Assembly: GCF_002797675.1 (NCBI RefSeq)
Contig: NZ_PGEX01000001.1
Coordinates: 992,001 to 1,056,000, forward strand
Reading direction: 5' to 3'
Source of the DNA: Hallerella succinigenes
Lineage (GTDB): Bacteria; Fibrobacterota; Fibrobacteria; Fibrobacterales; Fibrobacteraceae
DNA length: 64,000 nt
Shown here in pieces: positions 8,134 to 16,939 of this stretch. The position numbers were made by a program, and so were the translations under genes. The notes under the pieces were generated by a model, which did no database searches, was not told where the DNA came from, and saw only the letters and a program-made list of their open reading frames with translations. Numbering within the stretch: the stretch's first letter is position 1; each line of letters starts with the position of its first letter.

Positions 8134-10347
8134 CTAAAATTCCACGTTAATGGAAGCTTCGATAATCGACTGACTGAATTCATGTTTGAACTTACCCGCC
8201 ACATCGGTCGACACATCATAGTAAGAAGGAAGATTATAAGCACCATCAGAAGAAGCGGCAGCCACGATCGAAGCCGTGTTGTACTCGTTCGAAACGGTGA
8301 TCATTCCGTAGTTCAAAGAGAGCCAAGCGTTGTCTGCCAAGGAGTAGTCCAAACCAACCATCCACTGCATCTGCTTGCTAGTCGTCTTCGGAGCGGCAAG
8401 ACCGCTGATCAAACCTTCGTAAGCGTTGTATTCGGAATTGATGTACTGGAGACCAGCCGTAAAGCCGAGACGCGGAAGGTACTGAACATAGAGACCGGCA
8501 TTGATGAAGTCGCTCTTGAATTCAGCCGTACCGTCAGCCGTGCCGAAGGCAGCCCAATTATCCGTATCAACACTTCTTTCCGAATGCTTGTAAGAACCGG
8601 AAAGTTCGAGCGGTTTCTTGAAACCGAGCATCTTGAAGACGTCGACCTTAGCGCCACCGCCGAATTCCATATAGGAAGCTTCCTTGAAGCCGACGACCGG
8701 AGCTACCTGAGTGAAGGTGCTGAAGAGTCCCTGCACTTCGGCATAGTCCTTCCAGTTCAAGGTGAGGTTAGCACGAGCACCCTGACGGTTCGAAGTAGCG
8801 AGACCGTTCGGGAGAGCGAGCTGCAAAGCCGGATCGCTCAAGCTTTCGATAAGAGCGAGCTGGGAGCGGGAATAGACGCCCGACTTCCAGGAACTCTTGT
8901 TGAACGGTGCGATGTTGTAACTTTCCGACTGACCGTCGCGAATGCCACCGTCATCGGTCTTCAAAGTCGTCGTGGCCGGAGAATACTTCGGAGCGTAGTT
9001 ATAAAGAGCGTCAAAGGTCGAGTAGAGCGGGGAGTTCACGCCGTATTTAATCGTGTTGCCGTCCTTGTCGGAGTTCAAGATGCGACGAGCGAAGAACTTC
9101 GGGGACTGGGCGACGTTATTGTACCAGTTGCTGTCGTTACGGACCACGTTCACACCGAGGAGAGCGCCCCAGGTGTCAGCGGTCTTGTAACCGGCATTCA
9201 AGTTTACCAAGAGTGCGGAACCGTTGAGTTTTTCATCCGTCACGACATCCGTGTAGAGATTTTCGCCGGTCGAAGCATCCACAGCCTGAGCGCCTGTCGT
9301 CGCATCAAGAACCGGAACTGCCGTGTGCGTATAAATCTTGTCGGAAGAGTAAGCGTATTCAGCGACGAGATCCAAGACAAGGTTTTTGTTTCCGAGGAAA
9401 CCAGCAACGTCACCACCTAAGCGACCACTCACCACCATCGTATTCTGCGGATCGGTGTCATATGGGTTGATTGAAGTGAGAACGTAATCGGCGCTCACAT
9501 CGTTGTCCGGATGACGATAGGTATAGGAGTAAGAATCTTCGTTATCGAAGATAAACATCGGTGTCACGCCGAGATAAAGGTTCTTATTCAGCGGGAGAAG
9601 TTCGATGTTCGCAGCGATAAGCCACTTATCCATGTTGGAAGCCAAGGAGGCGCCTGCGATCGTATCGTTCGGAAGGATATTGCCTTCTGCACCGCTCAGG
9701 TCGAGGACCGAGGTGCGGTTCAAGCGAGCGGCCAAAGCTTCTGCGCGAAGTTCGCCGACTGTGCTGCCGAGATTGTGGCGGAACTGGATGTTTGCACCCT
9801 GCAAGTTGCGCTGGTTGCCTTCCAGAAGTTCCTGGGCTTCGGCCATGTGACGCTTGCGAGCGAAAATGGTCGGTTCGTAAAGGATTTCCACATCCGGGTT
9901 GAACAAGGTCAACGGAGAATACTGCTGACGGAAGTCACCCACAACCCAGTAGAAGGAGTTGCCGATGTTTCCTTCCACATTGATCCAGCCGACGGACATC
10001 GTCTTGGAAGCGGAAGAGAAGTATTCCTGCATGCCTGCGCCGAAGCGAAGCATCACGTTTGCGCGGACAAATTCATACGGACGGAAGTGGAAGTCGATGT
10101 CGGCATTTGCCATTTCGTTACGTTCCACATCCGGCATCTTATTCAAGCCAGTCGGATCCTGATCCGTGTCGAAGTAAGAAGCTTGTGCGATAGCGCGGAT
10201 CTTACCCCCGATTTCCACACCGCGCTTGGCATTGATGGAATCGACCTTAGCATCCAATTTTTCCTGTGTCTGCCATTCCGTAGCAGCGGGGACCGTTGCA
10301 GCGGCAGCGAGGAAAGCGATCAAGAATTTTTTCATATTCATCTTCAT
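8134..10347 (-). CDS. Large outer-membrane beta-barrel protein (copy B)
   Basis: 737 residues. A signal peptide is followed directly by a heptad-like segment (EKLDAKVDSINAKRG), then a beta-barrel ending INVEF with terminal Phe. It shares with copy A the region around residues 120-175 (VVGDFRQQYSPLTLFNP, EPTIFARKR). The first ATG is taken because AAGGAGGG lies 9-10 bases upstream; two more in-frame ATGs follow within 15 bases. Spacing to both neighbours is 14-16 bases, so it is co-transcribed. No specific porin or TonB family could be assigned. Confidence 0.75.
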   Translation of the reverse strand: MKMNMKKFLIAFLAAAATVPAATEWQTQEKLDAKVDSINAKRGVEIGGKIRAIAQASYFDTDQDPTGLNKMPDVERNEMANADIDFHFRPYEFVRANVMLRFGAGMQEYFSSASKTMSVGWINVEGNIGNSFYWVVGDFRQQYSPLTLFNPDVEILYEPTIFARKRHMAEAQELLEGNQRNLQGANIQFRHNLGSTVGELRAEALAARLNRTSVLDLSGAEGNILPNDTIAGASLASNMDKWLIAANIELLPLNKNLYLGVTPMFIFDNEDSYSYTYRHPDNDVSADYVLTSINPYDTDPQNTMVVSGRLGGDVAGFLGNKNLVLDLVAEYAYSSDKIYTHTAVPVLDATTGAQAVDASTGENLYTDVVTDEKLNGSALLVNLNAGYKTADTWGALLGVNVVRNDSNWYNNVAQSPKFFARRILNSDKDGNTIKYGVNSPLYSTFDALYNYAPKYSPATTTLKTDDGGIRDGQSESYNIAPFNKSSWKSGVYSRSQLALIESLSDPALQLALPNGLATSNRQGARANLTLNWKDYAEVQGLFSTFTQVAPVVGFKEASYMEFGGGAKVDVFKMLGFKKPLELSGSYKHSERSVDTDNWAAFGTADGTAEFKSDFINAGLYVQYLPRLGFTAGLQYINSEYNAYEGLISGLAAPKTTSKQMQWMVGLDYSLADNAWLSLNYGMITVSNEYNTASIVAAASSDGAYNLPSYYDVSTDVAGKFKHEFSQSIIEASINVEF

Positions 10348-10361
10348 TGTTCACGCCCTCC

Positions 10362-12593
10362 TTAGAACCAAACCTTGGTTTCCGCAGCAATGTAGTGCGA
10401 ATGCCAATCGTTAACGGAAAGGGTTTCGTCGGAATGGGTCATCCATTTGTAGCGAACGTGCAAGCCCGCGCGGTCAGCGAAGTCCCAGTCAAAGCCAAGA
10501 CCGATTGCCGTTTCGAGGTAATTGATCGGGGCGTAAGCGTAGTAGTCGGTAGAGACTTCGTTGTACATATCCGACGTCTTCGAAAGACCGTTCGAAACAG
10601 AGTAAGACGTGTAAGCGTATTTAGAGCGGAAGTTTTCAAGACCGAAAATACCCACAACGTGGAACTTCGGATGCACAGCGATTGCCGGTTCAAACTGACC
10701 GTAGAAGCTCCAGAGGAGCATGTCGGTTTGGTCTTCGCTGTAAGCGATCGGAGCAATCGTCGTCGAAATACCGGAAATAGCGGCATAACCCGTCATCATT
10801 ATGTTGCGGTCGGTGCCGAACCAGTGACCGATATCGTAACCACCCATGAAGGAGAGATAAGAAGACCATTTTGCGTGGCTCGGGACTTCCTTAGACCTGA
10901 TCTGGTCGGTATTCTGGTAGGCGACAAAGGATTCCCACATTTCCCAAGTTCCACCGTACAAGCCACCCTTCTGACGGCGAAGCTTGATACCGGTACCCGG
11001 TTCGAGGACACCCGTACGTGCGACATAGCCACTTGCCTTCGGATCGGCGTTACCCGAGTCAGCCCAGAAAATCGGCTTGTGCTTGGTCCAGGAGTTCGTG
11101 CTTTCCCACATATTACGACCGTTCAAACGGTAGTTGAAAACGAGCACGTCCATGCCTTCTTCCACCTGGCGATGCTGACCGTACTGCAAGTCGAAGTAGC
11201 CGCGGTTGAAAGTCGGTTCGAGCTTCAAGTTCAAGCCCATCATGTTCGGGGTGTAGCGGAGAGAACCGCCGTTCAAATACATTTCATCCTTACGCCAGCT
11301 GGTGAAGCGGGAAGGGTTGCTCAGAGAATACGGAGAATAGAAGTCCTTCGGAAGGTAAATACCTTCGACCGTAATCGGCCAGCCTTCGATGTGCTTGCTC
11401 TGCGCCTTCACATAGACACCGACTTGCGGATTTGCCGTACCCGTGGTATAAGCATCTTCTGCATAGCCATGGGTCTGGGCAGCTTCGTCGGACTTGTAGA
11501 AGTTCACGGAATCCGTGATGCTCACAGCCACATCCGCCATCAAATAGAGTTTCGGGGTGATGTTACCCTTGATGTCCAAGGAGACCACATGCGTATTCAA
11601 GAGGGACGGGGTAAGACCAGCGGTAATGTGCTGGTTACGGAATTCATCTTCGTAAATGATACCCTTGTCGAAGACGACGCCCATGTAGTTTGCACCGACG
11701 GTCATCGTTTCAAAGAGCTTATCCTTGGCGATTCTGCCGTGATAGACAGCACCGCGCATATCATGAAGACCATAGGTTTCAAGTTCGCCCGGCTGACCTG
11801 CATAAAGGCGGAGACCATCACGGGTACCCATGTCCATATCCATCGGCTGGGAAACCATGAACTGCGCCTTCATGTTGTACGGCAACTGGTAAACGTTTGC
11901 AAAGAGACCTCCGAAAGAACGGTTCGTCCAGAAAGCACGACCGCCTTCCTTCACCGGCTTAAAGACCTTTTCCTTATAGTAAGTACTGACGGTCTTTTCG
12001 TCTTCGAAGAGTTCGTACTGCCAAGCAAAGCGCGGAGCGGTTTCACGTTCCCACATGGTAAGAGGCGAACCATTTGCCCAAATCACGCCACCTGCGGTCA
12101 CGTAAGCACCGAAGACGCCTGCACGGATATCCACACCGACGTTGAATTCTTCATCGATCGTCGTGGAGTAGTAGTCCGTCGAGTGATCGTAAAGAACGCG
12201 TTCGTCGTACGTCGGCACTTCGGTCGGCTGCGTAGCGTACTTGTTGCCGAAGGTACCCGAAAGATCGTACGGGAAGGCGATGTTAGACCACAAGGTCATG
12301 TAGGAGTTCGGCATGGCAACGATGTTCGCCTTGAAGACAGCGTCGATCGCCGTGCGAGCCTTATCGCTTGCAAAAGCCGGAGAAGTGTTCGAATAATGGA
12401 AGTTCTTGACGCGGAACGCCATGAAGCCAGACACTGCCATCGGAAGGTCATCCTTACCGAGCAAGGTCGATTCCATATTATTGGAGAGAGTGTCCAAAGA
12501 CGCATTGATCGAGTCCAGTTTGACCTGGGTCGGGGTGGCCCAGACGGACGCGGCGCAAGAAGCGATCAAAAAAGAAGAAACTAGTTTACGCAT
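10362..12593 (-). CDS. Large outer-membrane beta-barrel protein (copy C)
   Basis: 743 residues with a signal peptide (MRKLVSSFLIASCAASVWA), a short heptad segment (VKLDSINASLDTLSNN) and a long barrel ending ETKVWF. The leader design is the same as in copies A and B, but the barrel sequence is much more diverged. GAGGG precedes the ATG. It sits second in the operon, 9 bases after the sugar-binding-like gene. It might bind or transport oligosaccharides released by the neighbouring glycanases; this is inferred from gene order only. Confidence 0.75.
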   Translation of the reverse strand: MRKLVSSFLIASCAASVWATPTQVKLDSINASLDTLSNNMESTLLGKDDLPMAVSGFMAFRVKNFHYSNTSPAFASDKARTAIDAVFKANIVAMPNSYMTLWSNIAFPYDLSGTFGNKYATQPTEVPTYDERVLYDHSTDYYSTTIDEEFNVGVDIRAGVFGAYVTAGGVIWANGSPLTMWERETAPRFAWQYELFEDEKTVSTYYKEKVFKPVKEGGRAFWTNRSFGGLFANVYQLPYNMKAQFMVSQPMDMDMGTRDGLRLYAGQPGELETYGLHDMRGAVYHGRIAKDKLFETMTVGANYMGVVFDKGIIYEDEFRNQHITAGLTPSLLNTHVVSLDIKGNITPKLYLMADVAVSITDSVNFYKSDEAAQTHGYAEDAYTTGTANPQVGVYVKAQSKHIEGWPITVEGIYLPKDFYSPYSLSNPSRFTSWRKDEMYLNGGSLRYTPNMMGLNLKLEPTFNRGYFDLQYGQHRQVEEGMDVLVFNYRLNGRNMWESTNSWTKHKPIFWADSGNADPKASGYVARTGVLEPGTGIKLRRQKGGLYGGTWEMWESFVAYQNTDQIRSKEVPSHAKWSSYLSFMGGYDIGHWFGTDRNIMMTGYAAISGISTTIAPIAYSEDQTDMLLWSFYGQFEPAIAVHPKFHVVGIFGLENFRSKYAYTSYSVSNGLSKTSDMYNEVSTDYYAYAPINYLETAIGLGFDWDFADRAGLHVRYKWMTHSDETLSVNDWHSHYIAAETKVWF

Positions 12594-12602
12594 AAAACCC
12601 TC

Positions 12603-13340
12603 TTAAATCGCATTGCGGAATGGATAGTTGGCCGGACCTTCGTACGGCTTGCCATGCTTCTTGATGACGATGTCGTCAATCCACACCTTGAAGGATTCGT
12701 TTTCATCCTTACGGACTTCAAGACGGAAACCCTTGAACTTATCCCACGCAAAGGGAAGCATCACGTCACGGGTGTTCTTGGCATCCCAATAAAGACCCGT
12801 CATACCGAAGAGCTTCAGCGGAATGCTGTAATGAGTCCATTCCGTCGTAATTTCACCAAGGCTCTTGGAACGGAGCTTGACCTGGAGCGATTCACCACCG
12901 CTCTTCACGCCATCGTCCACGAGCACGAACAGAGCGTTTTCACCACCCTTGGCACCTTTAATCCAGAATTCGAGAACTCCTTCTTCGAGGTACGGAGTCA
13001 GGTCCACAGAACCGGCGATACAGATAGCCACACCGGAGTAATCGCTAGCGATCAATTCGATTTCCATGGAAAGAGCGCCTTCCTTGGCGTACTTATCCGT
13101 CATAAACGGTTCCGGGTTTTCACGCGGATACTGGTAAGTGTATCCACCGCCACGGGGGACAGCTTCGCGCATCACGACAGTAACGACGTCCTTATCCGGG
13201 CGGAACGGCTTAGCGGGTTTCATGATAAAGCGGGATTGATCTCGATCGCGGTATTCACTAAATCCGGCAAAAGAGAACGACGCAAGAAGAAGTGTCACGA
13301 AAAGGCACTTCCAGATGGGTTTCTGTATCTTTGCATTCAT
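12603..13340 (-). CDS. Secreted carbohydrate-binding-like protein, first gene of the barrel operon
   Basis: 245 residues. The signal peptide ends near SFSFAG. The rest is one beta-sandwich of galactose-binding type: ALSMEIELIASDYSGVAI, the LEFWIKGAKGGENALFVLVD strand pair, and the ending SFKVWIDDIVIKKHG. This is the pattern of CBM11-like modules attached to cellulases, but here it stands alone. The start at 13340 is chosen over an upstream in-frame start because GGAGAG lies about 11 bases upstream and a signal peptide then follows immediately. It leads the operon, so it may be a periplasmic or surface glycan-binding partner of the barrels. Family assignment is tentative. Confidence 0.65.
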   Translation of the reverse strand: MNAKIQKPIWKCLFVTLLLASFSFAGFSEYRDRDQSRFIMKPAKPFRPDKDVVTVVMREAVPRGGGYTYQYPRENPEPFMTDKYAKEGALSMEIELIASDYSGVAICIAGSVDLTPYLEEGVLEFWIKGAKGGENALFVLVDDGVKSGGESLQVKLRSKSLGEITTEWTHYSIPLKLFGMTGLYWDAKNTRDVMLPFAWDKFKGFRLEVRKDENESFKVWIDDIVIKKHGKPYEGPANYPFRNAI

Positions 13341-13383
13341 AGATTTTAATCTCTCCAAAATCCGATAAAATCTGGTAAACCAC

Positions 13384-13410
13384 AATATAATTTGTTTTTT
13401 TCACTTTCAA
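13384..13410 (-). promoter_or_regulatory. Candidate promoter of the outer-membrane operon
   Basis: On the minus strand TTGAAA and TATATT are separated by 15 bases within an AT-rich stretch, placing the start about 37 bases before the first ATG. The rest of the divergent intergenic region (13341-13602) is AT-rich. On the plus-strand side it holds two copies of TTATGTTTA (13544 and 13560) just ahead of the GH5 lipoprotein gene. Confidence 0.4.
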
Positions 13411-13602
13411 ATTTCGTTTTTGCAAAAAAAACACTTTAACTAGAACCATTCCACCCCATTTTTTTGTATTTCTGCCCATTTATTGCGGTTTCATACGTAA
13501 ACGCCTTATTTGGACACCAAAAAACTTTCATTTTGGGAAAAACTTATGTTTAGGAAAAATTATGTTTAAGAAGGACATATCTATTATACAGGAGCTTCTT
13601 CC

Positions 13603-14796
13603 ATGGAAAAAATTTTGATGCCCCTTCTCGGATTCGCTATAACGACGATGGTCGCCTGCTCTAGCGATTCTGGACAGCTCTCTGCGGTCGAATCTTCAAG
13701 TTCTGCAGAAAGCTCGGCAACTGTCGTTGCCGTAGACTACTCCCTGGGACGCGCAATGAACGCCCGTCTTGGACGTGGCATCAACTTGGGAAATTCCTGG
13801 GATTCCAAGTCATACGCGGATGATGTTCCGGAAGAACCCTATAATTTTGGTTACAACGACGATCTGGACGGCGGCTGGGGAAACCCGATCAAGGACGGCG
13901 ACTTCGAGATCGTCAAAAACGCCGGTTTTAACTCTGTCCGTATTCCTGTGCGCTGGCAGCACAACTCCAATCCGACCACCCACGAAGTCAATCCGGAACG
14001 CTTGGCCGGAGTGATGGAAGACGTACAACTTGCGCTGAATCAAGGACTTGCAGTGATAGTCGACTTTCACTGGTACCAGGAATTGATGAACGCGGCAAAC
14101 GATTACACGAACGATCCGACAAACAATGCGGCAGCTTACGAAGCGGAAAAGACCCACTTTTTAGCCATCTGGGCCCAGGTGGCGACCGCTCTGAATGTTT
14201 TCCCGGATTCGATGCTCGTGCTTGAAATTTTGAACGAACCGACTATCAAGGACGCAACCGTCTTGAACGATGTGATGCTTTCTGCTTACAACGTAATCCG
14301 CAGCGCCGCTCCGGGCAAGACGATCATGTTCGAATCTTACCACGCGGCCAAATTCAACGACATCGGAGCCTTACAGCTTCCGCAGGACGGAAACATCATC
14401 TTTTCCGGTCACTATTATGAACCGTACACCTACACGCACGCAGGTCACGGTTACACCTGCGCTGGCGACGAAACCTATTCGACGACCGCGACGACGGACT
14501 TTCCGAAGTATGTGGCACTCGCCCAGTCCCTTTACCCAGACGTAAACGGCGGACATATTCCGATGAACATGGGTGAATTCGGCGTGGCGGCAGGTGCCCG
14601 CAGCAGTTGCGGCGAAGCAAAGGGTCCAAGCGACAAGTATTGGGCTCTTTGGAGCAAGAAGACGATCGCCGCCGCTGAAAAATACGGTATGAGCTGGACC
14701 TACTGGGGCTTTACCAAGGTGGGCGGTTTTGAAGCTTATGACCGCTACAACAACACCTGGTACACGGGTATTCTTGATGCCTTGTTCCAGAATTAA
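13603..14796 (+). CDS. GH5 endoglucanase lipoprotein
   Basis: Cell-surface endoglucanase. A short signal peptide with lipobox MVAC (Cys19) is followed by a Ser-rich tether (residues 20-45). The GH5 domain then runs to the C-terminus: RGINLGNSWD (58-67), SVRIPVRW (111-118), VDFHW (153-157), acid/base Glu212 in EILNEP, and nucleophile Glu325 in MNMGEFGV. 397 residues, a single-domain enzyme without sorting domain. CAGGAGC lies 8 bases upstream of the ATG. It is divergent from the outer-membrane operon, sharing the control region, which suggests common regulation during growth on cellulose. Confidence 0.9.
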   Translation: MEKILMPLLGFAITTMVACSSDSGQLSAVESSSSAESSATVVAVDYSLGRAMNARLGRGINLGNSWDSKSYADDVPEEPYNFGYNDDLDGGWGNPIKDGDFEIVKNAGFNSVRIPVRWQHNSNPTTHEVNPERLAGVMEDVQLALNQGLAVIVDFHWYQELMNAANDYTNDPTNNAAAYEAEKTHFLAIWAQVATALNVFPDSMLVLEILNEPTIKDATVLNDVMLSAYNVIRSAAPGKTIMFESYHAAKFNDIGALQLPQDGNIIFSGHYYEPYTYTHAGHGYTCAGDETYSTTATTDFPKYVALAQSLYPDVNGGHIPMNMGEFGVAAGARSSCGEAKGPSDKYWALWSKKTIAAAEKYGMSWTYWGFTKVGGFEAYDRYNNTWYTGILDALFQN

Positions 14797-14805
14797 TTTG
14801 CGAAA

Positions 14806-15561
14806 TTAGCGAATCAGCGGACGATTTTCCGCAAAGAAATTTTGAATGACGAGATCTTCGGATTTCGCCATTTCTTTTGCCATTTCTTCGGCGGGGCGTT
14901 TGGAATGGTAGAATTCGCGGTACATGCGTTCGATTTCAACGATTTTGCTTTCGGGGAAACGCTCCGGGAAACGACGCAAGGCGTGTAGATTGACCCCGGC
15001 GAAACGGAGCGGATTTCCGAGCGCCTTCACATACGGGGGAACATCCTTGTCGACTTTGAGTGCCGCGCCGATAAAGCTGAACGCGCCGATGCGACAGTTC
15101 TGGGTGACGCCTGCGGTGCCGCCCAAGTTCGCATATTCCCCTATCTGAACGTGACCGGCAAGCTGGACTGCATTCGAGATGACGACCCCGTTTCCGATGC
15201 GGCAGTCGTGTGCCACATGGACGTACGCCATCATGAGCACATCGTCGCCGACGACCGTCTTGCCGGTGGCTGCAGTGCCGCGGTGGAGAGTCGCATATTC
15301 GCGGATCGTGCAGCGTTCGCCGATTTCGAGTGTGGTTTCTTCACCGCCAAACTTGAGGTCCTGCGGGATGTTCCCGAGGCTTGCGCCGTCAAAGACTTTG
15401 GTTCCCGCCCCGATTTTTACATGCGAAAGAACGTGAACGCGGGATTCGAGGACAACATTTTCGCCGATTTCGACAAAATCTTCCACAAGGCACCAAGGGC
15501 CGATACAAGCAGAATCTGCAACTTGAGCGTTTGGGCTCACATAGGCGGAAGGGTGAATCAT
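14806..15561 (-). CDS. lpxA: UDP-N-acetylglucosamine acyltransferase LpxA
   Basis: First step of lipid A synthesis: transfers a hydroxyacyl chain from acyl carrier protein to UDP-GlcNAc in the cytoplasm. Left-handed beta-helix hexapeptide repeats run from about residue 2 to 180 (IGENVV, IGAGTK, IGNGVV, IGEYAN). The catalytic histidine region VHVAHDCRIGN is intact (His118, matching His125 of the E. coli enzyme). ALGNPLRFAGVNLHALRR and a C-terminal helical part follow, and 251 residues is close to the usual length. Two ATGs are adjacent; no clear ribosome site is visible. It stands alone, without lpxD or fabZ beside it, convergent with the GH5 gene. Confidence 0.9.
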   Translation of the reverse strand: MIHPSAYVSPNAQVADSACIGPWCLVEDFVEIGENVVLESRVHVLSHVKIGAGTKVFDGASLGNIPQDLKFGGEETTLEIGERCTIREYATLHRGTAATGKTVVGDDVLMMAYVHVAHDCRIGNGVVISNAVQLAGHVQIGEYANLGGTAGVTQNCRIGAFSFIGAALKVDKDVPPYVKALGNPLRFAGVNLHALRRFPERFPESKIVEIERMYREFYHSKRPAEEMAKEMAKSEDLVIQNFFAENRPLIR

Positions 15562-15596
15562 CATGGGTATAGAATAATAAATATATTTTGCCCGTT

Positions 15597-16706
15597 ATGC
15601 TAAGCATTTGCATTCTCGGAGTCCTTACAGCGCTTTACGCGGTGCTCTTCCTGTTCTTTTCGATTGGCCTTTTGCGTGCTAAAAAAGACAAGGAAAAATC
15701 GGAAAAGTTCTGGACCGTTTCGGTCATTGTTCCTCTGCGCAACGAAGAGGAACATGCAAAGCGAACCCTCGAAGCCTTGAATGCTCAAGATTATACCGGC
15801 GAATGGGAAGTCATCTGTGTAAACGACCGTTCGACCGACAATACTCCACAGATACTCGAAGAATTCGCCGCGGCACATCCGAGATTTTCGGTGGTTCATG
15901 TTCCGATGGACGCGCCTTACCTCGAAAGTCCCAAAAAGCGTGCGCTCGAAACGGGTTTTAAACAGGCGAAGTACGAAATTCTGATGACGATGGACGCCGA
16001 CTGCTTACCGCCGAAAGGCTGGGTCCGCTCCATGGCGAACCGCTTCCGAGGAAACATCGCGATTGTGCAGGGGCCGAAAAAAAATTCCGGTTCGCCGGGA
16101 GTCGTCCACGCCTTTCAAAAGCTCGAAACCCTCGGTTATACTTCGATTGAAGCGGCTGGCTTCAGCATGGGCATTCCGATGGTCGCAAGCGCGGCGGCTC
16201 TCGCCTATAAAAAAGACCTCTTCTTTAAGGTCGGCGGATTTGGCGATCTCGTGCACCTTTCTTCCGGCGACGACGACATGCTCGTGCACAAGATGATCCA
16301 CGAGCCGGATGTCGGATTCTGCTACAATCTGGACAAGGAAGCGGTCGTCGAAACCGCTCCGGTCGATACCTTCAAAGGTTTGCTGAATCAACGCGCCCGC
16401 TGGTCGAGCAACGGAACCAGTTACAGCAATCACCTTTACACTTTTTTCCTGACGCTGATTTATACTTTTTATGTGTGGCTCTTTGTGTCGCCGTGGCTTG
16501 CGCTGTTTCTCGATTTTCCATGGAGCTGGTTCCTTGTGCCGTTTGCGGTCAAGTTCGCCGTTGATGTACTATTCCTTTCGATTGGAGCGATTCGCCTCGG
16601 AGAAACCAAACTTTTAGCGGCGCTTCCGATGACCGAGCTGTTGCAAGTCCCCATCATCACGGTGGCTGTTCCGCTTGGAATCTTTAAGATTTTCCGTTGG
16701 AAATGA
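15597..16706 (+). CDS. Membrane-bound family 2 glycosyltransferase
   Basis: Inner-membrane processive-type glycosyltransferase. An N-terminal membrane helix (residues 1-25) precedes the GT2 domain: SVIVPLRNEEEH, the metal-binding-type acidic pairs VNDRSTDN and TMDADCLPP, then SSGDDDMLVHK and the QRARWSSNG motif (QxxRW). Three C-terminal membrane segments follow from about residue 280. The ATG at 15597 is used; a TTG three codons earlier is also possible. Only 35 bases separate this start from lpxA on the other strand. Substrate unknown; the neighbour suggests an envelope glycan or lipid. Confidence 0.8.
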   Translation: MLSICILGVLTALYAVLFLFFSIGLLRAKKDKEKSEKFWTVSVIVPLRNEEEHAKRTLEALNAQDYTGEWEVICVNDRSTDNTPQILEEFAAAHPRFSVVHVPMDAPYLESPKKRALETGFKQAKYEILMTMDADCLPPKGWVRSMANRFRGNIAIVQGPKKNSGSPGVVHAFQKLETLGYTSIEAAGFSMGIPMVASAAALAYKKDLFFKVGGFGDLVHLSSGDDDMLVHKMIHEPDVGFCYNLDKEAVVETAPVDTFKGLLNQRARWSSNGTSYSNHLYTFFLTLIYTFYVWLFVSPWLALFLDFPWSWFLVPFAVKFAVDVLFLSIGAIRLGETKLLAALPMTELLQVPIITVAVPLGIFKIFRWK

Positions 16707-16939
16707 GTGTGGCTAACAGAACAAGTCTTCTCGCTATCCAGCCCCCACGGACAAGCTTTTGTCCGGCGATGTAAGTGATCAAATACCATTTGGTATCAAC
16801 CGAAAAAACTCTTAAATGGTAAGAGTGTTTCACGGTCAGTAGGAAAAGCGACGGGCTGTAGCTTCTTCTGAATTCAACCCGCTTTGAAAAAATCTTTGAA
16901 GCCGCTAACTTTGCGCCGCAACGCAACAAAGGAGGCACG
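16707..16939. other. Gene-free segment with three small hairpins upstream of the integrase
   Basis: Contains CGGACAA-GCTT-TTGTCCG (16748-16765), ATACC/GGTAT (from 16783) and ACTCTT/AAGAGT (16808-16826), then a direct repeat of CTTTGAA. There is no T-run, so these are not clear terminators. The integrase ribosome site AAAGGAGG lies at the right end. A recombination site for the integrase could lie here, but none can be shown. Confidence 0.4.

Noticed and set aside
10296-12584. Long plus-strand open frame (762 codons) opposite outer-membrane copy C
   Set aside because: Full antisense shadow of a gene with signal peptide, ribosome site and barrel pattern; the translation is Arg/His/Val-rich without domains.
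13582-13587. TATTAT as -10 box of the GH5 lipoprotein gene
   Set aside because: It would place the start inside the ribosome-binding site GGAGC.
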